Assembly: GCA_019449655.1 (NCBI GenBank)
Contig: JAHQXD010000004.1
Coordinates: forward strand, 1 to 64,000
DNA length: 64,000 nt
Source of the DNA: Ferrigenium straubiae
GTDB lineage: Bacteria; Pseudomonadota; Gammaproteobacteria; Burkholderiales; Gallionellaceae
Reading direction: 5' to 3'
The translations under genes and the position numbers were made by a program. Positions 28,383 to 38,338 of the stretch are shown here, piece after piece. The notes below the pieces were generated by a model. It was not told the origin of the DNA. It made no database searches and was given only the letters and a program-made list of their open reading frames with translations. Position 1 is the stretch's first letter. Every line of letters begins with the position of its first letter.

Positions 28383-29833
28383 GCGAAGAAATCCTGATCA
28401 ACGTCACCCCCCAGGAAACCCGCGTCGCGGTGATGCAGCTTGGCGTGGTGCAGGACCTGCATATCGAGCGCAGCAGCAGTTGCGGCATCGTCGGCAATGT
28501 CTATCTCGGCAAGGTCAGCCGCGTGTTGCCGGGCATGCAGTCCGCCTTTGTCGACATCGGCCTGGAGCGTTCGGCGTTCCTGCATGTGGCGGACATCTGG
28601 GAAAACAGCAACAACGGCGATATTCCCAAGCCGATCGAAAAAATCCTCTTCGAAGGCCAGGCCCTGCTGGTGCAGGTCATCAAAGAGCCCATCGGCAGCA
28701 AGGGCGCGCGGCTGTCGACGCAGATCAGCATCGCCGGGCGATTGCTGGTTTATCTGCCGCAGGAGGCACATATCGGCGTGTCGCAGCGCATCGAGAATGC
28801 AGCCCAGCGCGATGCCTTGCGTGCTAGGCTGCAGGCCGTGCTGCCGCCGGAACACCAGGGCGGCTACATCATCCGCACCGTCACGGAGGCGACGGATGAT
28901 CCGGATTTTCCGGCGGATATTACCTACCTCGACAAGCTCTGGCATAACCTGCAGAACACCGCGCAGAACGCCAGCGCGCCGCAATTGCTGTATCAGGAGC
29001 TCAACCTCAGCCTGCGGGTGTTGCGCGATTTCGTCGGCAACGACACGACCAGGATCCTGGTGGATTCGCGCATCACCTATCAGAGCATGCTGGAGTTTGC
29101 GCAGGCCTACAACCCAGCCGCGACGGATCGCCTGGAGCACTATCCCGGCGCGCGTCCGCTGTTCGATCTGTACGGCGTGGAGGAGGAAATCGAGCGCGCG
29201 CTGGCGAAGCGCGTCGATCTCAAGTCCGGCGGCTACCTGATCATCGACCAGACCGAGGCGCTGACCACCATAGACGTGAATACCGGCGGCTTTGTCGGGC
29301 TGCGCAATTTCGACGACACCATCTTCAAGACCAACCTGGAAGCCACGCAGGTCATCGCGCGGCAGCTGCGCCTGCGCAACCTCGGCGGCATCATCATCTG
29401 CGATTTCATCGATATGGACACGGAGGAGCATCGCGACGCGGTGCTGGAGGAGTTCAAGAAGGCGCTGGCGCGCGACCATACGCGCATCAGCGTGAGCGGT
29501 TTTTCCTCGCTGGGGCTGGTGGAAATGACGCGCAAGCGCACCCGCGAGAGCCTGGCGCATGTCCTGTGCGAATCCTGTCCGACTTGCCAGGGACGCGGGG
29601 AGGTGAAGACCGCGCAGACCGTGTGCTACGAGATCCTGCGTGAAATCGTGCGCGAGGCGCGCCAGTTCAACGCACGCGAATACCGCATTCTCGCCTCGCA
29701 GCAGGTGATCGACCTGTTCCTGGAGGAGGAATCCCAGGCGCTGGCGATGCTTTCTGACTTCATTGGCAAGCCGATTTCCCTGCAGGTCGAGACCCTTTAC
29801 GGCCAGGAACAATACGATGTCATCCTGATGTAG
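28379..29833 (+). CDS. rng: Ribonuclease G
   Basis: The 484-residue endonuclease matures 16S rRNA 5' ends and helps decay mRNA. It has an N-terminal S1 domain with an inserted segment (about 35-130), the DNase I-like catalytic region with TIDVNTGG near residue 300 and IICDFIDM near 340, and the zinc-link motif CESCPTCQGRG near 398-408. It lacks the long C-terminal scaffold of RNase E. The start overlaps the maf stop by 4 bases. Confidence 0.95.
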   Translation: MSEEILINVTPQETRVAVMQLGVVQDLHIERSSSCGIVGNVYLGKVSRVLPGMQSAFVDIGLERSAFLHVADIWENSNNGDIPKPIEKILFEGQALLVQVIKEPIGSKGARLSTQISIAGRLLVYLPQEAHIGVSQRIENAAQRDALRARLQAVLPPEHQGGYIIRTVTEATDDPDFPADITYLDKLWHNLQNTAQNASAPQLLYQELNLSLRVLRDFVGNDTTRILVDSRITYQSMLEFAQAYNPAATDRLEHYPGARPLFDLYGVEEEIERALAKRVDLKSGGYLIIDQTEALTTIDVNTGGFVGLRNFDDTIFKTNLEATQVIARQLRLRNLGGIIICDFIDMDTEEHRDAVLEEFKKALARDHTRISVSGFSSLGLVEMTRKRTRESLAHVLCESCPTCQGRGEVKTAQTVCYEILREIVREARQFNAREYRILASQQVIDLFLEEESQALAMLSDFIGKPISLQVETLYGQEQYDVILM

Positions 29834-29926
29834 GGTTCGCGCGTTTAATGGCACCGGTCCGTTAGACCACACCGGCGTTCCATACGCATTCCGATCAATA
29901 TAAAACCGTCTCGGGGAGAAAAAAGT

Positions 29927-30649
29927 ATGTTCAAGAAGCAACTCGCGGCCTTGCTGGCTGCCACCGCATTTGTCATGCCCATGTTTGCCCATGCCAGCGG
30001 CGATCACCACGCCGGTGATGCTGCCGTGGCACAAGCCTTCATCAAGGAAATCCAGGCCGACCAGAACGCCTATGCTGCCGCCAAGGGCGCGGCGTTCTTC
30101 CAGGAACTGTCCAAGGGCCAGAAGCCACGCGCCACCGTGGTGACCTGCTCCGACTCGCGCGTACACACCAATATGCTCGACAAGACGCCCGAGGGCGACC
30201 TGTTCATGATCCGCAACATCGGCAACCAGCTCGCGACCGCCAAAGGATCCGTTCAGTACGGCGTGAACCACCTGGCTTCCTCGCTGCTGATCTTTATCGG
30301 CCATTCCAAATGTGGCGCGATTGCAGCAGCGGGCGGCGACTACTCCACGCTTGAGGAGCCGATCAAGAAGGAACTGGACACTATTAATATCGCCAAGGGT
30401 TCCGCCAACATCGATGGCGTAAAAGCCAACGTCAACAACCAGGTTGCCGCCGCGCTCAAGGAGTGGGGAGAAAAAGTGAAGAGCGGCGAGCTGCTGGTGG
30501 TGGGCGCGGTGTACGACTTTGCCGACGACATGAAACAGGGCGCAGGCAGGCTCAACGTCATCAACATTAACGGCGAGACCGACCCCGCCAGGCTGAGCGG
30601 CATGCCTGCGACGGCGGCCAAGGCGGCGCACGGGCACGAGCATCACTGA
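29927..30649 (+). CDS. Periplasmic beta-class carbonic anhydrase
   Basis: The 240-residue protein starts with a signal peptide ([23 protein letters not shown]). Zinc and active-site residues are in TCSDSRVH and in [13 protein letters not shown] (HxxC). It interconverts CO2 and bicarbonate outside the cytoplasm. Short His clusters lie at the mature N-terminus (GDHHAGD) and the C-terminus (GHEHH). It stands alone behind a 93-bp gap and ahead of a terminator. Confidence 0.92.
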   Translation: MFKKQLAALLAATAFVMPMFAHASGDHHAGDAAVAQAFIKEIQADQNAYAAAKGAAFFQELSKGQKPRATVVTCSDSRVHTNMLDKTPEGDLFMIRNIGNQLATAKGSVQYGVNHLASSLLIFIGHSKCGAIAAAGGDYSTLEEPIKKELDTINIAKGSANIDGVKANVNNQVAAALKEWGEKVKSGELLVVGAVYDFADDMKQGAGRLNVININGETDPARLSGMPATAAKAAHGHEHH

Positions 30650-30668
30650 TTAGCGGCAGGGCGGACGA

Positions 30669-30698
30669 TAAGGGCCGGCGCAAGCCGGCCTTGTCATT
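30669..30698 (+). terminator. Terminator after the carbonic anhydrase gene
   Basis: A 9-bp stem with one bulged G (AAGGGCCGGC/GCCGGCCTT, loop GCAA) is followed by TTGTCATTTAT. It is GC-rich with a weak T tract and lies 20 bases after the stop codon. Confidence 0.7.
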
Positions 30699-30816
30699 TA
30701 TGCGTCCGCCGGTTTTTCGGGCGCGAGGATGGGGTGGCCTATATGAATGGGCAGGCGCATCAAATATAATCGCGCCACTTTTGGTGCATACTCACCAGAT
30801 CTCAAGGAGGGGTATT

Positions 30817-31884
30817 TTGATTCTGGTAACCGGCAGCGCTGGCTTTATCGGCTCGAACTTCGTGCTGGACTGGTTTGCGCGGCAGGACGAAGCCGTCGTC
30901 GGGCTGGACAAGCTGACCTACGCGGGCAACCTGGAAAATCTCGCCTCCCTTGGGGACGAACCGCGCCACATTTTCGTGCGCGGCGACATCGGCGACACGG
31001 AGTTGGTGGCAGGGCTGCTGGCGCAACACCGCCCGCGCGCCGTCGTCAATTTCGCGGCGGAAAGCCATGTGGACCGCTCCATCCATGGACCGGGAGATTT
31101 CATCCAGACCAACATCGTCGGCACCTTCCACCTGCTCGAGGCGGTGCGTGCCTACTGGTCAGGCATGGCGGATGAGGAAAAGACCGGTTTCCGCTTCCTG
31201 CATGTTTCCACCGATGAAGTGTACGGCTCGCTCGCCCAAGGCGATCCCGCCTTCAGCGAAACGCACCGCTACGAGCCGAACAGTCCCTATTCGGCCAGCA
31301 AGGCCGCCAGCGACCATCTGGTGCGCGCTTACCACCATACCTACGGCCTGCCGGTGCTCACCACCAATTGTTCCAACAACTATGGCCCATATCACTTTCC
31401 GGAGAAGCTCATCCCGCTGATGATCGTCAATGCGCTCGCAGGCAAGCCGCTGCCGGTGTACGGCGACGGCCAGCAGATTCGTGACTGGCTCTACGTCAGG
31501 GACCACTGCGCGGCAATTCGCTGTGTGCTGGAAAAGGGCAAGGTGGGTGAGGTCTACAATATCGGCGGCTGGAACGAGAAAGCCAACCTCGACATCGTGC
31601 ATACCGTCTGTGCATTGCTCGACGAACTGCGCGCGCGCGCGGACGGCAAGTCCTACCGCGAGCAGATCGCCTTCGTCACTGACCGCCCCGGCCATGATCG
31701 CCGCTACGCGATCGACGCGCGCAAGATCGAGCGTGAACTGGGCTGGAAACCTGCCGAGACGTTCGAGACCGGCATCCGCAAGACTGTGCAGTGGTATCTC
31801 GACAACCCGGACTGGGTCAGCCACGTGCAGTCCGGAAGCTACCGGCAGTGGGTCGAAAAAAATTACGTGGGGCGTGGCAATTGA
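30817..31884 (+). CDS. rmlB: dTDP-glucose 4,6-dehydratase
   Basis: The 355-residue SDR enzyme makes dTDP-4-keto-6-deoxyglucose for rhamnose. The start is TTG at 30817, placed 6 bases after a consensus AAGGAGG, giving the N-terminus [15 protein letters not shown] with the Rossmann glycines. Catalytic STDEVYG and YSASKAASD motifs are present. Earlier ATGs would add about 40 residues before the Rossmann fold and lack ribosome sites. It opens rmlBDAC. Confidence 0.95.
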   Translation: MILVTGSAGFIGSNFVLDWFARQDEAVVGLDKLTYAGNLENLASLGDEPRHIFVRGDIGDTELVAGLLAQHRPRAVVNFAAESHVDRSIHGPGDFIQTNIVGTFHLLEAVRAYWSGMADEEKTGFRFLHVSTDEVYGSLAQGDPAFSETHRYEPNSPYSASKAASDHLVRAYHHTYGLPVLTTNCSNNYGPYHFPEKLIPLMIVNALAGKPLPVYGDGQQIRDWLYVRDHCAAIRCVLEKGKVGEVYNIGGWNEKANLDIVHTVCALLDELRARADGKSYREQIAFVTDRPGHDRRYAIDARKIERELGWKPAETFETGIRKTVQWYLDNPDWVSHVQSGSYRQWVEKNYVGRGN

Positions 31885-32777
31885 AAATCCTCCTGTTCGG
31901 AAAGGGTGGACAGGTCGGCTGGGAACTGCAGCGCAGCCTTGCGCCGCTGGGCGAGCTGATCGCGCTGGATGCAGACAGCCGGGAGATGTGCGGCGACTTC
32001 ACCGATCCGGACGGCCTTGCACGCACGATTCGCGCCGTGGCGCCGGACGTGATCGTCAACGCTGCCGCCCATACGGCGGTGGACAAGGCCGAGAGCGAGC
32101 CGGAGCTGGTGCGTGCCATCAACGCGCAGGCGCCTGGCGTGCTGGCGCAGGAGGCCAGGCGCGGCGACGCCTGGCTGGTCCATTATTCCACCGATTATGT
32201 GTTCGACGGCAGCGGCGACCGCCCTTGGCGGGAGGCGGACGCCCCCGCATCGCTCAGCGTTTACGGTTCGACCAAGCTCGAAGGCGAACAACTGATCCAG
32301 CAATCCGGCTGCCGGCACCTGATTTTCCGCACCAGCTGGGTGTATGGCGCGCGCGGCGGCAACTTTGCCAGGACCATGCTGAAACTGGCGCAGGAGCGCG
32401 ACAGCCTCAAGGTGATCGACGACCAGGTCGGCGCGCCCACCGGCGCGGACCTGCTGGCCGACGTGACCGCTCATGCAATCCGCGCCGCGCAGCAGCGGCT
32501 GGAACTGGCCGGGCTCTACCATCTGGTTGCAGCAGGTGAGACCTCGTGGCATGGTTACGCCAGCTTCGTCATCGACTACGCACGGCATGCAGGCATGCAG
32601 CTCAAGGTCGCGCCGGATGCCATCCAGGCCGTGCCCACCAGCGCATTTCCTACGCCGGCGAGGCGGCCGCACAACTCGCGCATGGACACCCATAAACTGC
32701 AACAGGCTTTCGGGTTGAATATGCCGCATTGGCAGGATGGCGTGACCAGGATGCTTACCGAAATTTTGGAAAAATAA
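31881..32777 (+). CDS. rmlD: dTDP-4-dehydrorhamnose reductase
   Basis: The 298-residue SDR enzyme reduces dTDP-4-keto-L-rhamnose with NAD(P)H. The start is TTG at 31881 overlapping the rmlB stop (TTGA), giving [17 protein letters not shown], the family N-terminus. Motifs YSTDYVFDG and [10 protein letters not shown] hold the catalytic Tyr/Lys. rmlA starts 2 bases after the stop. Confidence 0.95.
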   Translation: MKILLFGKGGQVGWELQRSLAPLGELIALDADSREMCGDFTDPDGLARTIRAVAPDVIVNAAAHTAVDKAESEPELVRAINAQAPGVLAQEARRGDAWLVHYSTDYVFDGSGDRPWREADAPASLSVYGSTKLEGEQLIQQSGCRHLIFRTSWVYGARGGNFARTMLKLAQERDSLKVIDDQVGAPTGADLLADVTAHAIRAAQQRLELAGLYHLVAAGETSWHGYASFVIDYARHAGMQLKVAPDAIQAVPTSAFPTPARRPHNSRMDTHKLQQAFGLNMPHWQDGVTRMLTEILEK

Positions 32778-32779
32778 CC

Positions 32780-33661
32780 ATGAATAATCGCAAGGGCATC
32801 ATTCTCGCAGGCGGTTCCGGCACGCGCCTGCATCCCGTTACCCTGGCGGTGTCCAAGCAACTCCTGCCGATCTACGACAAGCCGATGATCTACTACCCGC
32901 TGTCCACCCTGATGATGGCCGGGATACGCGACATTTTGATTATCTCCACGCCGCAGGACACGCCGCGCTTTGAGCAATTGCTGGGCGACGGCAGCGCGTG
33001 GGGGCTGAATCTGCAGTATGCCGTGCAACCCGCACCGGAAGGCCTGGCGCAGGCTTTCATCATCGGGCGGGAATTCATCGGCAATCATCCCTGCGCACTG
33101 GTGCTGGGCGACAACATCTTCTACGGCCATGCGCTCCATGAGCAGTTGAAAAGGGCAATGCAGCAAAACAGCGGGGCAACGGTGTTCGCCTACCATGTGC
33201 GTGACCCGCAGCGCTACGGAGTCGTGAAATTTGACGGCAACGGACGCGCGATTTCGCTGGAAGAAAAACCGGTGCAGCCCAAGTCAAATTATGCGGTCAC
33301 CGGCCTGTATTTTTACGACAACGGCATCCTGGACATTGCTGCCGGCCTCAAGCCCTCCGCGCGCGGAGAACTGGAAATCACCGATGTCAACCGCATCTAC
33401 CTGGAACGCGGCGGCCTGTCCGTCGAAATCATGGGGCGCGGCTACGCCTGGCTGGACACCGGCACACATGAATCGCTGCTTGAAGCCAGCCAGTTCATCC
33501 AGACCATCGAGCATCGCCAGGGGCTGAAGATCGCCTGCCCGGAAGAGATTGCCTACCGCCAGGGGTTCATCGACGCCGCGCAACTAGAGAGGCTCGCCGC
33601 CCCGTTGCTAAAGAGCGGTTATGGCAGCTACCTCATGCAGGTGCTGAAAGAAAAGGGCTAA
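32780..33661 (+). CDS. rmlA: Glucose-1-phosphate thymidylyltransferase
   Basis: The 293-residue nucleotidyltransferase makes dTDP-glucose and is feedback-controlled by dTDP-rhamnose. The signature [17 protein letters not shown] at residues 5-20 and [12 protein letters not shown] follow the family closely. The ATG at 32780 follows the rmlD stop by 2 bases. Confidence 0.96.
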   Translation: MNNRKGIILAGGSGTRLHPVTLAVSKQLLPIYDKPMIYYPLSTLMMAGIRDILIISTPQDTPRFEQLLGDGSAWGLNLQYAVQPAPEGLAQAFIIGREFIGNHPCALVLGDNIFYGHALHEQLKRAMQQNSGATVFAYHVRDPQRYGVVKFDGNGRAISLEEKPVQPKSNYAVTGLYFYDNGILDIAAGLKPSARGELEITDVNRIYLERGGLSVEIMGRGYAWLDTGTHESLLEASQFIQTIEHRQGLKIACPEEIAYRQGFIDAAQLERLAAPLLKSGYGSYLMQVLKEKG

Positions 33662-33666
33662 ACTGG

Positions 33667-34212
33667 ATGAAAGCGATCCAGACCACCATTCCCGATCTGC
33701 TGATCATGGAACCTCAGGTATTTGGCGATGAACGCGGCTTCTTCTACGAAAGCTTCAATCGGCGCAAATTTGCCGAATTGACGGGCCACGATGCGGATTT
33801 TGTGCAGGACAACCATTCGCGCTCGGCCAGAAACGTGCTGCGCGGCCTGCACTACCAGATACAGCGCCCGCAAGGCAAACTGGTGCGCGTGGTGCAAGGT
33901 ACGGTGCTCGATGTTGCGGTGGACATACGCCGCGGTTCGCCGACTTTCGGGCGGCATGTCGCGGTGGAACTGTCCGCCGACAACAAGCGCATGCTCTGGA
34001 TACCGGAGGGTTTTGCCCATGGCTTCGTTGCGCTTTCGGACACGGCTGAATTTCTGTACAAGACCACGGACTACTGGTGCCCGGAACACGAACGCTGCAT
34101 CCGCTGGGACGATCCCGCGCTGGCGATCGATTGGCGATTTCAGGCTGCTCCTTCTGTTTCCGCCAAGGATGCGCAAGGTAAACCGCTCGCCGAAGCGGAG
34201 TTGTTTGCCTGA
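33667..34212 (+). CDS. rmlC: dTDP-4-dehydrorhamnose 3,5-epimerase
   Basis: The 181-residue cupin enzyme epimerises C3 and C5. The conserved RGLHYQIQRPQGKLVRV with its catalytic His and VDIRRGSPTFG, then the IPEGFAHGF block and YKTTDYWCPEHE, all match. It closes rmlBDAC, which supplies dTDP-L-rhamnose for surface polysaccharide. No glycosyltransferase follows in the window. Confidence 0.96.
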   Translation: MKAIQTTIPDLLIMEPQVFGDERGFFYESFNRRKFAELTGHDADFVQDNHSRSARNVLRGLHYQIQRPQGKLVRVVQGTVLDVAVDIRRGSPTFGRHVAVELSADNKRMLWIPEGFAHGFVALSDTAEFLYKTTDYWCPEHERCIRWDDPALAIDWRFQAAPSVSAKDAQGKPLAEAELFA

Positions 34213-34266
34213 TTCCTCCGGGCCTCAGGCCTGCCGAGGGAGGCTCTTTAAATCCCGGAGCTTTTC

Positions 34267-34294
34267 CTCTTGGCACTCTCGGCCTATGAGTGCT
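34267..34294 (+). promoter_or_regulatory. Possible sigma-70 promoter of rpoH
   Basis: TTGGCA at 34270-34275 and TAGTAT about 18 bases downstream, preceded by TGC, could form a -35/-10 pair ahead of the rpoH ribosome site (GAAGGAGG). The match is moderate and other start sites are possible. Confidence 0.35.
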
Positions 34295-34318
34295 AGTATT
34301 TGAAGAAGGAGGAACATC

Positions 34319-35173
34319 ATGAATACCATTATGAGTTTGCCTGTACCGTCCGCCGTTGGCAGTCTGGAAGGCTATATACAAGCCGTGAACCGCTTTCCGC
34401 TGTTGTCCGAGGAGGAGGAGTATGCCTTGGCGACGCGCTTCAGGAACGGGAATGATCTGGATGCCGCGCGCAATCTGGTACTTTCGCACTTGCGCGTGGT
34501 GGTCAGCGTGGCGCGCGGCTATGCCGGCTACGGGTTGCCGCAGGCCGACCTGATTCAGGAAGGCAATATTGGCCTGATGAAGGCGGTGAAACGCTACGAC
34601 CCGGAGCGCAGGGTGCGCCTGGTGTCGTTTGCGCTGCACTGGATACGTGCCGAAATCCAGGAGTTCATCGTACGTAACTGGCGGTTGGTGAAAATTGCCA
34701 CCACCAAGGCGCAGCGCAAGCTGTTCTTCAATCTGCGTAGCATGAAGCAGGGTCTCGCGCCGCTCAAGCCGCAGCAAATCAGCGAAATTGCGCAGCAGCT
34801 CAACGTCAGCGAACGCGATGTGACGGAGATGGAGTCGCGTTTCGCCGGCCATGAAGTCGCCTTGGAACCGGCTGGTGGGGATGACGAGGAAAGCTATGCG
34901 CCGATCCACTATCTGGCCGATGGCGAGGAACACGAGCCGTCACATATTCTGGAAACGGCTGAGCGTGAGCGCCTGCAAACGTCCGGTCTGGCGAATGCCC
35001 TGTCCACCCTGGATGAGCGCAGCCGCCGTATCGTCGAGGCGCGCTGGTTGCGCGAAGGGGATGCTGCAACCCTGCACGAATTGGCGGCTGAGTTCAATGT
35101 TTCCGCCGAACGTATCCGCCAGATCGAGCAGAAGGCGCTGAGCAAAATGCACGCGGCATTGGCCGCGGTTTAA
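34319..35173 (+). CDS. rpoH: RNA polymerase sigma factor RpoH (sigma-32)
   Basis: The 284-residue sigma factor directs heat-shock transcription. It shows region 2 (LVLSHLRVVVSVARGYAGYGLPQADLIQEGNIGL in sense, motif residues about 50-85), the RpoH box QRKLFFNLR near residue 134 and a region 4 helix-turn-helix TLHELAAEFNVSAERIRQIE. A GAAGGAGG ribosome site precedes the ATG. It is separated from rmlC by 106 bp and followed by a strong terminator shared with sspB. Confidence 0.95.
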   Translation: MNTIMSLPVPSAVGSLEGYIQAVNRFPLLSEEEEYALATRFRNGNDLDAARNLVLSHLRVVVSVARGYAGYGLPQADLIQEGNIGLMKAVKRYDPERRVRLVSFALHWIRAEIQEFIVRNWRLVKIATTKAQRKLFFNLRSMKQGLAPLKPQQISEIAQQLNVSERDVTEMESRFAGHEVALEPAGGDDEESYAPIHYLADGEEHEPSHILETAERERLQTSGLANALSTLDERSRRIVEARWLREGDAATLHELAAEFNVSAERIRQIEQKALSKMHAALAAV

Positions 35174-35190
35174 CGGTTGATCCGAAAAAT

Positions 35191-35220
35191 AAAAAAGCCG
35201 CAGCTTGCTGTGGCTTTTTT
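35191..35220. terminator. Bidirectional terminator between rpoH and sspB
   Basis: The run AAAAAAGCCGCAGC pairs around a short loop with CTGTGGCTTTTTT, giving a stem with an A-run on one side and a T-run on the other. It can end rpoH transcripts on the plus strand and sspA-sspB transcripts on the minus strand. Confidence 0.88.
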
Positions 35221-35244
35221 ATTCGACCCTGCACCAAGCAGAGT

Positions 35245-35640
35245 CTATTTGACTATCTTCAAGTGTGGTTTAGGTTTTGGCTTGGGCGTGTCCTCGGTAT
35301 CGGCTGCGGCCGGCGGCGGTGTTCCAGGGTCGTTGCCCTGGAAAACCAAGCCTTGGCCGTTTTCCTTGGCGAATATGCCGATGACCGCTGCGACAGGCAC
35401 CATGATATCGAAGGGCACGCCGCCAAAACGGCCGTTGCAGGAAATTATCTCGTTACCCATTTCCAGGTTGCGCACCGCACTCGCGCTGAGGTTCAGCACA
35501 ATTTCGCCATCCTTGACGAAAGCCTGCGGCACCTCGGTGCGCTCGTCGACGCGAACCGCCAGATAGGGGGTCAAGCCGCTATCCACGCACCATTCGTAGA
35601 TCGCACGAATCAGGTATGGGCGCGTGGACAAATCGCTCAC
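35245..35640 (-). CDS. sspB: ClpXP protease specificity-enhancing factor SspB
   Basis: The 131-residue adaptor delivers ssrA-tagged proteins to ClpXP. The N-terminal TRPYLIRAIYEWCVDSGLTPYL and VNLSASAVRNLEMGNEIISCNGRFGG region (motif SAVRNL) match the family. The acidic/proline linker ends in HLKIVK, the ClpX-binding tail. The start is GTG at 35640 overlapping the sspA stop (GTGA). Confidence 0.95.
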   Translation of the reverse strand: MSDLSTRPYLIRAIYEWCVDSGLTPYLAVRVDERTEVPQAFVKDGEIVLNLSASAVRNLEMGNEIISCNGRFGGVPFDIMVPVAAVIGIFAKENGQGLVFQGNDPGTPPPAAADTEDTPKPKPKPHLKIVK

Positions 35641-36233
35641 TTGCGCATCGCCCTTTCGGAGGGCGTCAGCGCATCGATGAAGCCCTGGCGCGAAAACAGC
35701 CGCTCGGCATACTTCATCAGCGGCGCGGCTTCCTTGCCCATCTGGATGCCGTAACGGTCGAGCCGCCACAGCAACGGAGCGATCGCCACATCCAGCATGG
35801 AGAATTCGTCACCCAGCAGGAATTTCTGCTTGGTAAGTATCTGCGCAAGCTGGGTCAGGTTGTCGCGAATTGCGGCACGCGCCTTGTCGGCGTTTTTTCC
35901 GCCTTGTTCTATGATGTCCACCTGGCTGTACAGTTCCTGCTCGAAACGGTGCAGGAACAAGCGGGCGCGGCCGCGCATGACGGGATCCGGCGGCATCAGT
36001 TGCGGGTGCGGGAAGCGTTCATCGATATACTCGTTGATGATGTTGGCTTCATACAGAATCAGGTCGCGCTCGACCAGAACCGGCACTTTATTATACGGAT
36101 TGATCGCCGCGATATCCTCGGCGCGGTTCATCAGATCCACGTCGATCACTTCAAAGTCCATGCCCTTCTCGTACAGCACGATCCGGCAACGGTGGGAATA
36201 TGGGCACGTCGTGCCCGAATAGAGTCGCATCAT
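35637..36233 (-). CDS. sspA: Stringent starvation protein A
   Basis: About 198 residues with a GST fold: N-terminal thioredoxin-like part (MMRLYSGTTCPYSHRCRIVL) and a C-terminal helical domain. SspA binds RNA polymerase and is not a working GST. The start at 36233 or the adjacent ATG at 36230 removes an unlikely 12-residue extension. The sspA-sspB pair directly after petABC is a common betaproteobacterial order. Confidence 0.92.
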   Translation of the reverse strand: MMRLYSGTTCPYSHRCRIVLYEKGMDFEVIDVDLMNRAEDIAAINPYNKVPVLVERDLILYEANIINEYIDERFPHPQLMPPDPVMRGRARLFLHRFEQELYSQVDIIEQGGKNADKARAAIRDNLTQLAQILTKQKFLLGDEFSMLDVAIAPLLWRLDRYGIQMGKEAAPLMKYAERLFSRQGFIDALTPSERAMRK

Positions 36234-36360
36234 AGAAACAGCCTGCCATCGAAAAAAACCGTTAAACAAAAGCCAAAAGGCGAGACCAGCGGCCCCGCCA
36301 TAATGGCACTTAACGAAACAGCCGGGAAACTACCACAAGCAGCCCCTGAAATTCAAGCAC

Positions 36361-37077
36361 TTAGTGGATATCTTTCCAGATTTCTCTCTTCAAGGCGTAA
36401 ATCAGCGCGAAGAGGATGAACAGGAAACCCAGCACGATAAAACCGAGATTATAGCGCACCAGCTTGACGGGTTCACCCATGAATACCAGGTAACTGGTCA
36501 AATCGGCGATGGCCACGTCGTATTCGGCAGGCTTCATCGAGCCGGGTTTGTCCAGCACCAGCCTCCTGATTTCACCCCCCTCGCGGTTCTCGACGACCAG
36601 CCTCTGCTCGCCCTGCAGTTCGGCCAGCATGTTCGGCATCCCCACATTCGGAAAGATCAGGTTGTTCCAGCCGCTTGGGCGGCTGCTATCCACGTAGAAG
36701 CTGCGCAAGTAGGTGTAGATCCAGTCCGGCCCCCGCGAGCGGGAAATTACGCTGAGATCGGGAGGAGTGACGCCATACACTTGCCTGGCGGCTTCCTTGT
36801 CCATGGAGGCCTGCATGGTCGAGCCGAGCTTGGCGCCCTCGGGCAGCTCCTTCTTGATCTGCTCTTCACTCATGCCGATATCTTTCAGCCGGTTGTAGCG
36901 CATGTAGGAGGCGCTGTGGCAGCTCAGGCAGTACAGGGTGAACAGTTTTGCGCCGCGTTGCAGCGAAACCCGGTCTTTCAGGTCGACCGGCGCCTTGTCC
37001 AGGCGAATGTCGGCTGCACCGGCCATGGCCGGCAACGAGAACAACCACAGCACCCATAATCTTCCGATGGCCTTCAT
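36361..37077 (-). CDS. petC: Cytochrome c1 of the bc1 complex
   Basis: The 238-residue protein has a signal peptide (cleavage near AGA, residue 21), a heme c site LYCLSCHSASYMRYNRL (CxxCH at about 50-54), a methionine ligand region near MPNML and a C-terminal membrane anchor (about 208-228) ending in KREIWKDIH. It passes electrons from the Rieske protein to soluble cytochrome c in the periplasm. It is the third gene of petABC. Confidence 0.96.
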   Translation of the reverse strand: MKAIGRLWVLWLFSLPAMAGAADIRLDKAPVDLKDRVSLQRGAKLFTLYCLSCHSASYMRYNRLKDIGMSEEQIKKELPEGAKLGSTMQASMDKEAARQVYGVTPPDLSVISRSRGPDWIYTYLRSFYVDSSRPSGWNNLIFPNVGMPNMLAELQGEQRLVVENREGGEIRRLVLDKPGSMKPAEYDVAIADLTSYLVFMGEPVKLVRYNLGFIVLGFLFILFALIYALKREIWKDIH

Positions 37078-37099
37078 GTTGAGGGTCTCCGTTGTCGTT

Positions 37100-38338
37100 T
37101 TATGGAAACGTCACGCGATCCGGCTCGGGTCTGGTCTTGTCGATCCTGGTGTACCAGGGCATCAGCAGGAAGAAGGCAAAGTACACCGCGGCAAACCCGC
37201 GGGAAATCCAGGTATACAGTGGCGTGGCCTGCATCAGCCCCAGCCAGCCGAGGCCGATGAAGCTGACCACGAACGCTGCCAGGAAAGCCTTGAAAATCGG
37301 GCCGCGGTAGCGGATCGACCGGACTTTGCCCCGATCCAGCCAGGGCAGGAAGAAGAAGACCACCGTTGCCACCCCCATCGCCATGACGCCCGGAAATTGA
37401 GAACCGAACAGGGGCGGCATGGCGCGCAGGATGGCGTAATACGGGGTGAAGTACCATACCGGCGCGATGTGCTCGGGCGTCTTCATCGGATTGGCCGGGA
37501 TGAAATTGTTGGTCTCCAGAAAGTAGCCGCCCATTTCCGGAACAAAGAAGATGATGGCGCAGAAGATGATCAGGAAGCCGACCGCCCCGACCCCGTCTTT
37601 TACCGTGTAATAAGGGTGAAAGGCAACGCTGTCCAGCGGGTTGCCTTTGGCATTTTTGTGTTTCTTGATTTCGATGCCGTCCGGGTTGTTCGAGCCGACT
37701 TCATGCAGCGCCACGAGATGTGCAACCACGATCCCCAGCAATACCAGCGGGATCGCGATGACGTGCAGCGCGAAAAAGCGGTTCAGCGTGGCATCCGAAA
37801 CCACGTAATCGCCGCGAATCAGCAGCGCGAGGTCCGGGCCGACGAAGGGCACGGTGGAAAAGAGGTTCACGATAACCTGTGCGCCCCAGAACGACATCTG
37901 CCCCCAAGGCAGCAGATAGCCCATGAACGCCTCGGCCATCAGCAGGAGGTAAATGATTACGCCGATGATCCACAGCAATTCGCGCGGCTTGCGGTACGAG
38001 CCGTACATGAGGCCGCGGAACATATGCAGGTAAATCACCACGAAGAACATCGAGGCGCCCGTGGAATGGATGTAGCGCAGCAGCCAGCCCCATTGCACAT
38101 CGCGCATGATGTATTCGATGGAAGCAAAGGCAGACAGCGCATCCGGCTTGTAGCTCATGGTTAGGAAGATACCGCTCACGATCTGGATCACCAGTACCAG
38201 CAGCGCCAGCGAGCCGAAGAGATACCAGAAATTGAAGTTCTTCGGCGCATAGTATTCCGAGACATGCACTCGGTAGGTCGAGAGGAGCGGAAAGCGGTCG
38301 TCGATCCAGCCGATCAGTTTCTTCAGGAGGCCTGTCAT
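37100..38338 (-). CDS. petB: Cytochrome b of the bc1 complex
   Basis: The 412-residue membrane subunit carries the two b hemes and quinone sites. Eight or nine helices are visible; paired His ligands lie in RYIHSTGASMFF/VVIYLHMFRGL and in FALHVIAIPL/VVAHLVALHEV. The Qo-site PVWYFTPYYAILR (PEWY-like, here PVWY) is present; the usual Glu of PEWY is Val in this protein, as in some betaproteobacteria I recall, but this deserves a check. The start overlaps the petA stop by 4 bases. Confidence 0.95.
   Translation of the reverse strand: MTGLLKKLIGWIDDRFPLLSTYRVHVSEYYAPKNFNFWYLFGSLALLVLVIQIVSGIFLTMSYKPDALSAFASIEYIMRDVQWGWLLRYIHSTGASMFFVVIYLHMFRGLMYGSYRKPRELLWIIGVIIYLLLMAEAFMGYLLPWGQMSFWGAQVIVNLFSTVPFVGPDLALLIRGDYVVSDATLNRFFALHVIAIPLVLLGIVVAHLVALHEVGSNNPDGIEIKKHKNAKGNPLDSVAFHPYYTVKDGVGAVGFLIIFCAIIFFVPEMGGYFLETNNFIPANPMKTPEHIAPVWYFTPYYAILRAMPPLFGSQFPGVMAMGVATVVFFFLPWLDRGKVRSIRYRGPIFKAFLAAFVVSFIGLGWLGLMQATPLYTWISRGFAAVYFAFFLLMPWYTRIDKTRPEPDRVTFP

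Noticed and set aside
28367..30646. 759-residue open frame antisense to rng and the carbonic anhydrase gene
   Set aside because: It mirrors two well-supported genes, has low-complexity His/Gln/Arg composition and no family features; long antisense frames are normal in this GC-rich DNA.
34267..34290. TGGCAC considered as a sigma-54 promoter before rpoH
   Set aside because: No GC doublet at the required 10-base spacing; a sigma-70 type element fits better.
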